A stretch of 64,000 nt of DNA from Arthrobacter silvisoli (GCF_003369445.1 NZ_QRCU01000077.1:186001-250000); one strand, 5' to 3'; numbered from the stretch's first letter, positions 53,130-62,638 are shown. The notes: generated by a model not told the origin, from the letters alone. Program-made: numbers and translations.

Positions 53130-55007
53130 ATGTCTGAAAAGCCCGCGGAACCGCGGCACCCGGCGTCTGTCCGGCTAAGCAAGGACGCGCCCCGAAGGCT
53201 CGCACTCCGGCCGTACGCCCGCGCCGTCGGGCAGGTGCTCACGGTGAGCTTCCAGGCCTCGCCCGCCGCGGTCATCATGAAGGTGGCCGGTTCGCTCATT
53301 TCAGCCTTGCTGCCGCTGGTCACCACCTACTTCGCCTCGCTCACCACCACGGCGCTGGCCGCCGGTTATGCGGGGGATTCCGACGCCGGCCCCCGGGCTG
53401 TCCTGTACGTCATCGTCACCGCGGCGCTGGGATTGTTCTGGGGCGCCTTCAGCAGCCTGGACCGCTACATCCAGCAGTTGATGAGCTTCAAGGTCGGAGC
53501 CATCGTGGGAGACCAGATGTACGAGCGCTTCCTGGCCCTCGAATTCTGGCGCTACGACGACAAGGAGACCGTGGACCTCTACGACCGGGCCAAACGCTTC
53601 TCCGACTCCTATGCGCGGGTGCTGGACCGGATCGCCGCCATTTTCACGCAGATCGTCTCCGTGGTGCTGGCCGTCGGGGCGTTGCTGCTGGTCAGCTGGT
53701 GGATCGCCGCCATCGTGCTGGTGGCGATCGTGCCCAGCGTGTACCTGCAATTCAAGCTGTCCCGCGAACAGATCGCCCACTGGAACACCCAGGTGGATTC
53801 CCGCAGGCAGCGGCGGATGATCGAAACCAACCTGATCCGCCCGCAGCACATCGCCGAGATGCGCCTGTACGGGATCGTCGGTTTCCTCATGGAGCTGCGA
53901 TCGCGCCTGCGCGACGCCGACGAACGGCGGCGCCTGGACTTCCAGAAGCGCTACATTCCCAAGCAACTGGCCGCCGACGCCTTGCAGTACGGCGCGGAAG
54001 TCGTGTCCCTGATCTGGGTGGTGGGGCAGATCATTGCCCGGGCCCAGCCGGTGGGCCAGTTCCTCTACGTGCAACAGATTGTCAGCCGGGCACTGTCCAC
54101 GGCCAACAACCTGGTTTCGGCACTGAGTTCCATTGACGAAGACCTCGCCAACCTGAAGGACTACGAGCTCTTCATGACCCTTCCGGTGCACTCGGGCCAG
54201 GCGCCACCCCTGGCCGCCGTGCCGCGGACGGTCGAACTGCGGGACATCCGCTTCAGCTACACCGGAAGCGACATCGAGGTCATCAAGGGCGTTTCCCTCA
54301 CCATCGGGCAGGGCCAGCACATCGCGCTCGTGGGCGAGAACGGTGCCGGAAAATCCACCCTCATCCGGATCCTGGCGGGACTGTACAGCCCCGGTTCGGG
54401 GCAGGTCCTGCTCGACGGCGTCGACCTCGCCACGGTCGACGTCAAGAGCTGGCACCGCCATCTCGCAGTCCTCAGCCAGGAGTTCCTCAAATACGAGTTC
54501 GCCACTGCTGCGGACAACATTTACTACGGTGACGTGGACGAACCCCGTGACGACGCCCGGGTCCGCCAGGCCGCGCACGACGCCGAAGCCCTGGACTTTA
54601 TCAACAAGCTGCCCCACGGCCTGGACAACCACGTGAGCAACTGGATGGAGGATCCCCGGGGACGCAAGGGCAGCGGCTTGTCCGGCGGCCAGTGGCAGCG
54701 GCTCGCCATGGCCCGCAACTTCTATCGCCGGGCCGCGTTCATGGTCATGGACGAGCCCACCTCTGCGATCGATGCCTTGGCCGAGCACCGCATCTTCACG
54801 CGGCTTTTCGCCGACCGCAGCAGCACGATCATCGCCATCAGCCACCGCCTGGCCACCATTGAAAAGGCCGACATTGTCTACATGCTTGAAGACGGCAGGA
54901 TTGTGGAGCAGGGGACCCACAAGGAACTCGTGGCCTTGCGCGGGCGGTACTTCCGGATGTTCGAATCCCAGCTCAGCGTTGAGGGGAATGCCCGGAACGA
55001 ATCCTGA
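53130..55007 (+). CDS. ABC exporter, fused membrane and ATPase domains
   Basis: Half-transporter of 625 residues; works as a dimer. Membrane domain about 25-340 (six segments), then Walker A GENGAGKSTLIRIL, signature LSGGQWQRLAMARNF, Walker B VMDEPTSAID and switch His in ISHRLATIEKA. Sequence does not reveal the substrate; lipid, peptide or drug are all possible. It stands alone after guaB and its stop is 3 bp from the convergent membrane gene. Confidence 0.92.
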   Translation: MSEKPAEPRHPASVRLSKDAPRRLALRPYARAVGQVLTVSFQASPAAVIMKVAGSLISALLPLVTTYFASLTTTALAAGYAGDSDAGPRAVLYVIVTAALGLFWGAFSSLDRYIQQLMSFKVGAIVGDQMYERFLALEFWRYDDKETVDLYDRAKRFSDSYARVLDRIAAIFTQIVSVVLAVGALLLVSWWIAAIVLVAIVPSVYLQFKLSREQIAHWNTQVDSRRQRRMIETNLIRPQHIAEMRLYGIVGFLMELRSRLRDADERRRLDFQKRYIPKQLAADALQYGAEVVSLIWVVGQIIARAQPVGQFLYVQQIVSRALSTANNLVSALSSIDEDLANLKDYELFMTLPVHSGQAPPLAAVPRTVELRDIRFSYTGSDIEVIKGVSLTIGQGQHIALVGENGAGKSTLIRILAGLYSPGSGQVLLDGVDLATVDVKSWHRHLAVLSQEFLKYEFATAADNIYYGDVDEPRDDARVRQAAHDAEALDFINKLPHGLDNHVSNWMEDPRGRKGSGLSGGQWQRLAMARNFYRRAAFMVMDEPTSAIDALAEHRIFTRLFADRSSTIIAISHRLATIEKADIVYMLEDGRIVEQGTHKELVALRGRYFRMFESQLSVEGNARNES

Positions 55008-55010
55008 GGC

Positions 55011-55661
55011 TCAGAGCGGGCCATACCCGGCATTGCCGTAGGGATCGCGCCAAGTGGCGAGGTCCTGTTCCAGAAGCGCCCGGAACTGAGGATCATTCGC
55101 GGCTTTCCGACGAAGGGATTCCCGCGCACGACCCATGATGGTGGCCGGGACGATGACCGCGGCGACGAGAAGACTGATGATGAACGCAAGAACCGCGGCC
55201 AGCGTCAGCAGAAGCGTGGGATCCTGCCAGGTCGACGGCCCAGCCATGAAGGCGAACAGTCCTACGAAGACAACCAGGATGAACCCCACGAAGGAAAGTG
55301 CCCCCCACAAGTTCCCAGGCCCGCGATTGATGAGCGCCCGGCTTGCGCGCGGCAGCCGGTCCCGCACCCGCACATAGAACAGTCCGCAGAGCACCGCGAT
55401 TGCCACGCCGGGAATGCCGAGGGCGGGAACCGGCACGAACGTGCCGAGCCGAACGGCGAGGAGGACGCCAAAGAGGACGAGGATTGTGCCGATCCCGATT
55501 CCTCCAGCCCAGGCGCCCATATAGGCGCCACGCGCGCCGGCGATTTCGCGCAAGCGGGAGCGCGCACCCGCCGGAGTGATGGCGGAGAGCTCGGGGGAAA
55601 GCCAGTAGTCCAAAGGGCGGTCAGAGTGGGGGAGTGGAGCAGGTCCTGTCTGGTAGCTCAC
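55011..55661 (-). CDS. membrane protein of the WXG100-like operon, unknown function
   Basis: A 216-residue protein with about four hydrophobic segments (TILVLFGVLLAVRLG, PALGIPGVAIAVLCGLFYVR, LWGALSFVGFILVVFVGLFA, LLTLAAVLAFIISLL), starting with a hydrophilic N-terminus and ending in a charged tail. Not recognised. GTG 55661 overlaps the EspG-like gene stop by 4 bp, so it is the last gene of a three-gene operon. It may be an anchor or immunity-type membrane partner (inference). Confidence 0.75.
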   Translation of the reverse strand: MSYQTGPAPLPHSDRPLDYWLSPELSAITPAGARSRLREIAGARGAYMGAWAGGIGIGTILVLFGVLLAVRLGTFVPVPALGIPGVAIAVLCGLFYVRVRDRLPRASRALINRGPGNLWGALSFVGFILVVFVGLFAFMAGPSTWQDPTLLLTLAAVLAFIISLLVAAVIVPATIMGRARESLRRKAANDPQFRALLEQDLATWRDPYGNAGYGPL

Positions 55662-56296
55662 CCGGAGTGCTGCTCCAGGCCTGCGCGGACGAGGGAGTCG
55701 AGTTGCTCTCGCCTGAGGGCTGACGACTTGAGGTTTTCGCCTTCGCCCGTGGCGATCGAAAGGGAACCGTCGGCCTCCGCTTTGACGTGTACTGCGCGGG
55801 AGGTTCCGTCGTTGAAATGCCGTCGGGCGGTGGCAGCCGCGGGGAACCCGTCCGGCGCTTGGTTGAGATAGTAGTCGGCCATCTGCACTGCCGTGGCGAT
55901 CATGCCTTCGGCGCCTGTAAGTGGGTGCAGTTCATGTACGCCGTACTTGCTCAGGTTGAGCAGCAGGGCACCCTGCTCTGTGCCGAACATGAAGGACACG
56001 TGCTCTGAGCAAGGGGTCACGAGGGCTGTTTCCAGCCATGACGTGGCGTCCGCCAGAACAGCCGCTACCGTGGCAGCCGGCCCGACCGGCAGGAGGGCGT
56101 CGTTTTCGATCTTCATCAGCCCACGCTCCAGCAGCGTGGAGACGCCGGCTTGTTCCAGCGGTGCCCCGGCGGCGTGGTCGAGACGGAACAGGGTCTGGCA
56201 CTTCATCGCGCCCTCGGTGCCAGCCAGCGCGATGAGAGCGATGAGCTCATGCTCGGTGATGAGCAATGCCTGGATTTCTTCGGTCTGGGTGGTCAT
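55658..56296 (-). CDS. possible EspG-like chaperone of a WXG100-like protein
   Basis: A soluble 212-residue protein. The order of features, including LLERGLMKIENDALLPVGPA, LADATSWLETALVTP, FMFGTEQGALLLNLS and GVHELHPLTGAEGMI, resembles ESX-associated EspG chaperones, which bind PE/PPE substrates. The similarity is by eye, so moderate. It lies just downstream of the WXG100-like gene and overlaps the membrane gene by 4 bp, so it may chaperone or neutralise that protein. Confidence 0.6.
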   Translation of the reverse strand: MTTQTEEIQALLITEHELIALIALAGTEGAMKCQTLFRLDHAAGAPLEQAGVSTLLERGLMKIENDALLPVGPAATVAAVLADATSWLETALVTPCSEHVSFMFGTEQGALLLNLSKYGVHELHPLTGAEGMIATAVQMADYYLNQAPDGFPAAATARRHFNDGTSRAVHVKAEADGSLSIATGEGENLKSSALRREQLDSLVRAGLEQHSG

Positions 56297-56345
56297 CTCT
56301 GCCTTTTCTTGAGCGGTGCTGTGTCCAGTTTAGGAAGCGGAGCGA

Positions 56346-57266
56346 TCAAGTGAGCCATCCCCAAACCTTCTTTGCGCCGTCCGCCACTGCATTCACGGTC
56401 TGTTTGGCGCCGTCGGCTACTGCTCCGGCAACGTTCTGGGCGCCTTCCCAGACGTGCTTGGCGCCGTCAGCGATCATCGAAGAAGCGGAGTCGTAGCCCA
56501 GGTTGGTGGCCAGGAGGCCCAGGCCGCCCCAAGCGATGCCGGCAATGGCGCAGGCCGGCCCGATGACCGGGACGAAGCTACCCACGGCCAAGGCAGCGGA
56601 GATGCCGCCGTCCACCGCGACTCCGGGATGTCCAGTCTGGATGCCTTGGTAGACCTGCAACCCACCGGTGACAACACCCAAGGCTCCGGAGAGGCGGCCA
56701 AGCATCGAACTGCCGTTGAGCAGCTGGGTTCCCTTGACATACCCGGCCCCTGCGGCCTGACCATACTGGGCGCTTAGCCAGGGCCACTTCGTCAGCTGAG
56801 TGAGCAATCCGCCATTGGCCATCTTTGCCAGGAGGGAGTCCGCCACCAGGCCGTTCGCGGTGACGAGGGCGTTTCCGGCCCACCATTCCGGGCTGCCGGT
56901 GACGCTGAAGAGTCCTTCCAGGCCGGTGGCTGGAGCATCCTGGCTTCCATTGCCACTGGTACTCCCAGGACCGCCGGGACCGCCGGCCGCGCCTCCCTGG
57001 GTGCTTGCCTTGTGCTGTTCGTCGGCCTGGGCACGGAGCATCTTGGACACCTCATCCAGCGACCGGGACGTCCTGTGCAGCAGGGGCCGGAGCGTGCTGC
57101 TCCATTCGCGGCGGAAGCGTTCTCCGTCGGTTCCTTTCCACACGACGCTGGAGATCAGGCCATTGACCCGCAGTTCCTGGTTCTGGAGCCGGGCGCCGGC
57201 CTGTCCCATTTGTCTGGATAAGGAGCGGAGCTGTTCAATATCGGCACCGTAGAGGCCAGGCGCCAT
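56346..57266 (-). CDS. WXG100-like N-terminal protein with hydrophobic C-terminal half
   Basis: The 306 residues begin with a helix pair around WKG (Trp43, DGERFRREW after), as in WXG100/LXG proteins secreted by type VII systems. A Gly/Ser/Gln linker (about 95-125, with GGPGGPGS) leads to a C-terminal half rich in Gly/Ala with hydrophobic stretches (LGVVTGGLQVYQGI, AALAVGSFVPVIGPACA) and a final repeat DGAKHVWEGA / DGAKKVWGWL. The tail could be membrane-active. ATG 57266 has AAGGGGG upstream. No ESX machine genes are in the window. A toxin or effector role is inferred. Confidence 0.7.
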   Translation of the reverse strand: MAPGLYGADIEQLRSLSRQMGQAGARLQNQELRVNGLISSVVWKGTDGERFRREWSSTLRPLLHRTSRSLDEVSKMLRAQADEQHKASTQGGAAGGPGGPGSTSGNGSQDAPATGLEGLFSVTGSPEWWAGNALVTANGLVADSLLAKMANGGLLTQLTKWPWLSAQYGQAAGAGYVKGTQLLNGSSMLGRLSGALGVVTGGLQVYQGIQTGHPGVAVDGGISAALAVGSFVPVIGPACAIAGIAWGGLGLLATNLGYDSASSMIADGAKHVWEGAQNVAGAVADGAKQTVNAVADGAKKVWGWLT

Positions 57267-57362
57267 GTTTCCCCCTTGCATGGTGTGGGCGTGTTTTGTC
57301 AGGCTATTGGATTTATCCTGCCTGCTGCCATGGGCAGCCTTACCCATGTGGAAAGCTGCCAC

Positions 57363-57404
57363 GCGCGACGGCGGTGTGCCCACCCGGGTGGGAACACCGC
57401 CGTC
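57363..57404. terminator. long hairpin between the subtilase and WXG100-like genes
   Basis: GCGACGGCGGTGT and ACACCGCCGTCGC, perfect 13-bp arms, with an inner CCCACC/GGTGGG pair. It follows the subtilase stop on the minus strand, so the subtilase and the WXG operon are probably separate transcripts. No T run. Confidence 0.7.
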
Positions 57405-57442
57405 GCGCTTTCATGCGGTGGCCGCGGACTCAACGGTGCGGG

Positions 57443-59350
57443 TCAGGAGACCGCTACCGAGGTGTCGTCCAGTTGGAACGTGGTGGAGTACGAGTAGTCC
57501 TCGGTCCCCAGGAAGCGTACGGTCACGGCCTTGCCCTTGTAAGCGGACAGGTCCAGGTTGCGCTGCACGTAGCTGCTTCCCTTGTCCTTGTTGGAGTAGG
57601 TGGCCAGCGTTGTTGTGGTGGCGCCGTCGATGACCTGGACCTTGAGGGTGTCATAGGCGGTGGTGGTGCCTTCATTGCTGAGGATCCGCAGGTAGAAGGA
57701 CAGGGAGCCGGCGCCGCTGCCGGTGGGCACGGTCACCTTCTGCTCGAGGGTGTAGCTGGTGGACTGGCCCCAGCCGTTCAGGGCCGCGTAGCCGGTGCCT
57801 GTGCGGGCGGAAGTGCCGCTCTCGAACGTGTCGGTCTTGTTGGACGTCCACGAGGCCGCGCCGGATTCGAAGCCCGGGTTCAGCAGGACGTTGCCCGACG
57901 GCGGCGGCGTCGTGCCGCCGAGGAGCGCAAGGGTGGCTGTGGCGTCGGAGAGCCCGGCGCCGCAGCCGAGGGTGCACCCGGCCGGCATGGGACGGGTGCC
58001 CTGCTTCAGGGTCGACTCGACCTGGGCCGGGGTGAGCGAGGGGTCCGCGGCCTTCATCAGGGCCACGAGTCCGGCGACGTGCGGGGTGGCCATGGAGGTG
58101 CCTTGGTACCAGGCGTAGCCGGCAGCGGCCGGCGTGGTGGTGCCCGTGTTCAGCGTGGACAGGATGCCGCCGCCGGTCTGGCGCACATCGCCGCCGGGGG
58201 CGGTGAGGTCCACCGCGCTGCCGTAATTCGAGTAGTAGGACAGCCCGCCGCTGTTGTTGCTGGCCGCGACGGTGACCACGCTGCCGCAGTTGGCAGGCTG
58301 CGACGTGGAGGCATTGGAGGCCTCGTTTCCGGCGGCCACCACCACGGTGGTTCCGCGGTTGACGGCGCTGTTGATGGCGTTCTGGTAGGTGGTGGAGCAG
58401 GTGCCCGAACCGCCGAGGCTCATGTTGATCACCTTGGCCGGGTTGGCGTTGGCCGGAACGCCCGTGACGGTTCCCCCGGAAGCCCAGACGATGGCGTCGG
58501 CGATGTCCGAGAGCATTCCGCCGCACTTGCCGAGCACGCGGACGGGAACGACCTTCGCGTCGGGAGCGACGCCGGCCACGCCGGTCGCATTGCCGGTGAC
58601 CGCAGCGATCGTGCCGGCCACGTGGGTGCCGTGCCAGGAGGAATTGGAACTGCTGGAGTCGCCGCATTCCCCGCTGGCGTACCAGTCGCCCTGGTCCTGC
58701 GGATTGGAGTCGCGGCCATTGCCGTCGCGGGCTGCGGCGGAGTCGGCGATGAAGTCGTAACCGGGGAGGATGTTGGCGTCCAGGTCGGGGTGGGCGGTGA
58801 TGCCGGTGTCGATCACGGCCACCACCGATCCGGTACCCGTGGAGGTGGTCCAGGCGCCCGGGATCCGCATGCCGTTGGTGCCCGTGAAGTCCCACTGTTC
58901 GCCGTAACGGGGATCGTTCGGGGTCAGGCTGGCGTGCATCCGTGCGTCCGGCTCCACGTACTCCACAGCGCCGGACGCTGCGAGCCCGGCCATGAACTGC
59001 TGGGACTGCCGGGCATCCAGCGGCCTGGAGCTTGCCACCAGCGTGGCACCGGTGGCCAGGCCGCGGACCTCATGGGGCGTGATGCCTAGCTCCTTGGCGG
59101 CCTTGCCCCAGGCACTGGCCCGGGCCGTCGGCGTGGCGCCCTGTGCGCCGGCCTTGTACTGCACGATGAACTGCGAGTACTGCTCGCCCGGCCGGGCGTT
59201 CCCGACGGCGGCCGGTCCCGCTGCGGGGCCGGCGGTGACGGGCGTGGTGGCACCGGCGGGCGCCGAGCCGAAGGACATGAGGCCCGCCAGCACGGCGGCC
59301 GATAATGCAAGGCCGCTGTACTTCCGGCGGCTCGAAAAGGTGTTCTCCAT
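57443..59350 (-). CDS. secreted subtilisin-like serine protease (S8) with C-terminal beta domain
   Basis: Extracellular protease, 635 residues. A signal peptide ends near residue 34 (SFGSAPAGA), then a propeptide (about 55-140). The triad is Asp181 in VVAVIDTGITAHPDLD, His243 in SWHGTHVAG and Ser419 in GTSMATPHVAGL; Asn342 is the oxyanion residue. The last about 150 residues (LLNPGFESGAASW) form a carbohydrate-binding or P-like beta domain. AGGAAC precedes the ATG. A TTGACA on the minus strand at 59445-59450 lies in an AT-rich promoter gap. It is not a mycosin: no C-terminal membrane helix. Confidence 0.94.
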   Translation of the reverse strand: MENTFSSRRKYSGLALSAAVLAGLMSFGSAPAGATTPVTAGPAAGPAAVGNARPGEQYSQFIVQYKAGAQGATPTARASAWGKAAKELGITPHEVRGLATGATLVASSRPLDARQSQQFMAGLAASGAVEYVEPDARMHASLTPNDPRYGEQWDFTGTNGMRIPGAWTTSTGTGSVVAVIDTGITAHPDLDANILPGYDFIADSAAARDGNGRDSNPQDQGDWYASGECGDSSSSNSSWHGTHVAGTIAAVTGNATGVAGVAPDAKVVPVRVLGKCGGMLSDIADAIVWASGGTVTGVPANANPAKVINMSLGGSGTCSTTYQNAINSAVNRGTTVVVAAGNEASNASTSQPANCGSVVTVAASNNSGGLSYYSNYGSAVDLTAPGGDVRQTGGGILSTLNTGTTTPAAAGYAWYQGTSMATPHVAGLVALMKAADPSLTPAQVESTLKQGTRPMPAGCTLGCGAGLSDATATLALLGGTTPPPSGNVLLNPGFESGAASWTSNKTDTFESGTSARTGTGYAALNGWGQSTSYTLEQKVTVPTGSGAGSLSFYLRILSNEGTTTAYDTLKVQVIDGATTTTLATYSNKDKGSSYVQRNLDLSAYKGKAVTVRFLGTEDYSYSTTFQLDDTSVAVS

Positions 59351-59526
59351 GGTGTTCCTGTCTCCGGGCGCGTGTGGTCCCGGGCGATGAAAATAAGGAG
59401 GTTGGCGCAGAGGGTTTCCGCAACCGAGAGAAATCTATTGGTCGTGTCAATATTTGTAAATAGTTCTTTCATATTTTGTGAAGCCATTACTTCGTTAGTC
59501 GAATCGGTTCCGTGAAGGGGGTCCAG

Positions 59527-59532
59527 TAAAGT
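59527..59532 (+). promoter_or_regulatory. guaB3 -10 hexamer, leaderless type
   Basis: TAAAGT with 7 nt to the GTG start at 59540, and no Shine-Dalgarno, so the transcript probably begins at or next to the start codon. It lies in the only AT-rich gap of the window (59400-59510), shared with the subtilase promoter. Confidence 0.55.
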
Positions 59533-59539
59533 AGGGCGC

Positions 59540-60673
59540 GTGACTTATGAGATTGAGATTGGCCGTGGCAAGCGTGGGCGTCGTGCCTACTCCCTGGATG
59601 ACATTGCGATCGTCCCCAACCGTAGGACCCGCGACCCCAAGGACGTCTCCGTCTCCTGGCAGATCGATGCCTACAAGTTCGAAATGCCGGTAATTGCCGC
59701 CCCGATGGACTCGGCCATGTCGCCGGAAACCGCCATTGCACTGGGCCGCCTCGGCGGCCTGGGCGTGCTTGACCTCGAAGGTCTGTGGACCCGTTACGAG
59801 GACCCGCAGTCCATCCTGGATGAAATCGCCGCGCTCGCCGACGAAACCGCCAGTCCCGCCGTCACCCGGCGCATGCAGGAGCTTTACAAGGCACCTATCC
59901 AGCCTGAGCTGATCACCAGCCGGCTTGCCGAGATCCGTGCCTCCGGCGTCACGGTGGCCGGCTCCCTGACCCCGCAGCGCACTCAGGAGCACTACAAGAC
60001 CGTGGTGGCCGCCGGCGTCGACATCTTCGTCATCCGCGGCACCACTGTGTCCGCAGAACACGTCTCCAAGAACCACGAACCGCTGAACCTCAAGAAGTTC
60101 ATCTACGAACTCGACGTCCCGGTGATCGTCGGTGGCGCTGCCGGTTACACCCCGGCCCTGCACCTCATGCGCACCGGCGCTGCCGGCGTGCTGGTCGGCT
60201 TCGGCGGCGGCGCAACCACCACCACCCGGCGCGCGCTGGGCATCCACTCGCCGCTGGCCTCGGCCATCAGCGACGTCGCCGCGGCCCGCCGCGACTACCT
60301 CGACGAGTCCGGCGGCCGCTACGTGCACGTCATCGCCGACGGTGGCATGGGCAGCTCGGGTGACATCGTCAAGGCCATCGCGATGGGCGCCGACGCCGTC
60401 ATGCTCGGCAGCGCCCTGGCGCGCGCCGAAGAAGCACCCGGAAAGGGCTGGCACTGGGGCCAGGAGGCACACCACCTCGAACTGCCGCGCGGGGACCGCG
60501 TCAACGTCGGCACCGTGGGACCCCTTGAGGAAGTGCTCTTCGGCCCGGGCCACCACACCAACGGCACCTCCAACCTCGTCGGCGCGCTGCGCCGCTCGAT
60601 GGCGACCACCGGCTACTCGGACCTGAAGGAATTCCAGCGGGTCGACGTCGTCGTCTCTCCGTACCTCGGCTAG
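59540..60673 (+). CDS. guaB3: GuaB3-type IMP dehydrogenase-related protein
   Basis: A 377-residue (beta/alpha)8 homologue of IMP dehydrogenase without CBS domains. The IMPDH cysteine loop, GPGSICTTR in GuaB, is here GFGGGATTTTRRALG: the catalytic Cys is missing. The rest of the barrel (VIADGGMGSSGDIVKAIAMG and VMLGSALARAEEAPGKG) is kept. Actinobacterial GuaB3 has been reported as a GMP reductase or IMPDH relative, so the exact reaction is open. No RBS; TAAAGT is 7 nt upstream. guaB lies at 51549-53060. Confidence 0.93.
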   Translation: MTYEIEIGRGKRGRRAYSLDDIAIVPNRRTRDPKDVSVSWQIDAYKFEMPVIAAPMDSAMSPETAIALGRLGGLGVLDLEGLWTRYEDPQSILDEIAALADETASPAVTRRMQELYKAPIQPELITSRLAEIRASGVTVAGSLTPQRTQEHYKTVVAAGVDIFVIRGTTVSAEHVSKNHEPLNLKKFIYELDVPVIVGGAAGYTPALHLMRTGAAGVLVGFGGGATTTTRRALGIHSPLASAISDVAAARRDYLDESGGRYVHVIADGGMGSSGDIVKAIAMGADAVMLGSALARAEEAPGKGWHWGQEAHHLELPRGDRVNVGTVGPLEEVLFGPGHHTNGTSNLVGALRRSMATTGYSDLKEFQRVDVVVSPYLG

Positions 60674-60697
60674 GCCGCCGGCCTGGCTACAGCCGGA

Positions 60698-60740
60698 GGA
60701 CCCCGGGCTGCGGATTGACTCCGCACCCGGGGTCCCTGTT
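60698..60740 (+). terminator. terminator hairpin after guaB3
   Basis: GGACCCCGGG and CCCGGGGTCC with TGCGG/CCGCA inner pairing, followed by CTGTTTTGGG. Well formed. Confidence 0.85.
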
Positions 60741-60823
60741 TTGGGTCCCTTTGCCTGCCCAAGCCCGCACGCAGCAAGTAGTCTGGGGGGATCGACGGCT
60801 GAACGCGCGATGGGAGGCGTCCA

Positions 60824-62584
60824 ATGGGCAGGGCAGCAGGTGCTTCGCAGGCATCCAACGCACCGGACGGTGCACTGAGTCCGCAGGCGAGGGCCGAATC
60901 CATAGAAGTGCTCAAAGGCACCACCGAGGCCGGCCGGGAACTGGACATCCTCATCGTCGGCGGCGGCGTGGTCGGTGCCGGCGCCGCCCTGGACGCCGTG
61001 ACCCGAGGCCTGTCGGTGGGCATCGTGGAGGCCCGGGACTGGGCCTCCGGTACCTCGTCCCGTTCCTCGAAGCTGATCCACGGCGGCCTGCGCTACCTCG
61101 AGATGCTCGACTTCGCGCTGGTGCAGGAAGCCCTTCAGGAACGGGGCCTGCTCATCCAGCAAATCGCCCCGCACCTGGTCCGGCCGGTTCCGTTCCTCTA
61201 CCCGCTCACGCGGCGCTTCTGGGAACGGCCCTACGTGGGTGCAGGCATCTTCCTGTACGACACCCTGGGCCTGACCTCCGGCCACAGCCGCGGCGTCCCC
61301 AGGCACAAGCACTTCTTCCGCCGCGGCACCCTCCGCGCCGCACCGAGCCTGAAGAACGACGCCTTCGTCGGGTCCATCCGGTACTACGACGCCCAGGTGG
61401 ACGACGCCCGTCTGGTGGTCAACGTCGTCCGGACGGCGGCCCGCTACGGTGCGCACGCAGTGAACCGGATGCGCGTGGTCTCCTTCCTCCGGGAGGGCGA
61501 ACGGGTGGTCGGGGCGACGGTGGAGAACCAGGAAGACGGCAGCACCTTCGAGATCCGCGCCAAGCAGGTGGTGAACGCCACCGGAGTCTGGACGGACGAA
61601 ACCCAGGCCATGGTGACCGACCGCGGCCAGCTCAAGGTCCGTGCGTCCAAGGGCATCCACCTGGTGGTTCCCCGGGACCGCTTCCAGTCCACAGTGGGCC
61701 TGATCCTGCGGACGGAGAAATCCGTGCTCTTCGTCATCCCCTGGGGCCGGCACTGGATCATCGGCACCACCGATACTGACTGGAAGCTGGACAAGGCGCA
61801 CCCTGCGGCCTCGTCGAAGGACATCGACTATGTGCTCGAGCATGTCAACAAGGTGCTCAAACGGCCGCTGACCAGGGAAGACGTGGAGGGCGTCTACGCG
61901 GGCCTGCGGCCCCTGCTGGCGGGGGAGAGCGACTCCACCGCCAAGCTTTCGCGCGAGCATGTAGTGGCACACCCGGTGCCGGGCCTGGTGGTGGTGGCCG
62001 GCGGAAAGTTCACCACCTACCGCGTCATGGCCAAGGACGCCGTGGATGAAGCCACCAGGGCCATGGACGAGCGCGTTCCCGCCAGTTGCACCGAGACCAT
62101 CCCACTGCTCGGAGCCGAAGGCTTCAAGGCCGCCTGGAACCGCAGGTCCCGGATGGCGGAGGAATCCGGCGTGCACGTGGCACGCGTGGAACACCTGCTT
62201 AACCGCTACGGTTCCATGACCACCGACGTCCTGGCGCTGATCACCGAGTCGCTGGAACTCGCTGAGCCCTTGCCGGGCGCCGACGACTACCTGGCCGCCG
62301 AGGTTGTCTACGCCGCCACGCACGAAGGTGCCAGGCACGTGCATGACGTCCTGACCCGCCGGACCCGCATTTCCATCGAGGCGTGGGACCGGGGAGTGTC
62401 CGCCGTGCCCGTAGTCGCTAAGCTGATGGGAGAAATCCTCGGCTGGAGCGATGCGCAGCGGGAAAGCGAAATCAAGCACTACCTTGCCCGTGTCGAAGCG
62501 GAACGGCTCAGCCAGGAGCAGCCCGACGACGAGTCGGCCGACGCTGCCCGCATGGGGGTTGATGACATCGTTCCCTTGCGCTGA
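60824..62584 (+). CDS. glpD: glycerol-3-phosphate dehydrogenase
   Basis: Membrane-bound FAD enzyme that oxidises glycerol 3-phosphate to dihydroxyacetone phosphate. The 586 residues have the FAD loop ILIVGGGVVGAGAALDA, then DWASGTSSRSSKLIHGGLRY and the usual C-terminal domain. A TAGTCT at 60779-60784 may be the -10, with GGGAGG as ribosome site before ATG 60824. It is followed by a stand-alone PTS EIIA. Confidence 0.95.
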   Translation: MGRAAGASQASNAPDGALSPQARAESIEVLKGTTEAGRELDILIVGGGVVGAGAALDAVTRGLSVGIVEARDWASGTSSRSSKLIHGGLRYLEMLDFALVQEALQERGLLIQQIAPHLVRPVPFLYPLTRRFWERPYVGAGIFLYDTLGLTSGHSRGVPRHKHFFRRGTLRAAPSLKNDAFVGSIRYYDAQVDDARLVVNVVRTAARYGAHAVNRMRVVSFLREGERVVGATVENQEDGSTFEIRAKQVVNATGVWTDETQAMVTDRGQLKVRASKGIHLVVPRDRFQSTVGLILRTEKSVLFVIPWGRHWIIGTTDTDWKLDKAHPAASSKDIDYVLEHVNKVLKRPLTREDVEGVYAGLRPLLAGESDSTAKLSREHVVAHPVPGLVVVAGGKFTTYRVMAKDAVDEATRAMDERVPASCTETIPLLGAEGFKAAWNRRSRMAEESGVHVARVEHLLNRYGSMTTDVLALITESLELAEPLPGADDYLAAEVVYAATHEGARHVHDVLTRRTRISIEAWDRGVSAVPVVAKLMGEILGWSDAQRESEIKHYLARVEAERLSQEQPDDESADAARMGVDDIVPLR

Positions 62585-62638
62585 GCCCGGCGCGGGGACA
62601 GCCACGCCTGGGGGAGACGAACACTGAAGGGAATCACT

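Noticed and set aside
57443..59350. Mycosin (T7SS protease) call for the subtilase
   Set aside because: It has a signal peptide and a C-terminal beta domain but no C-terminal membrane helix, and a long hairpin separates it from the WXG100-like operon.
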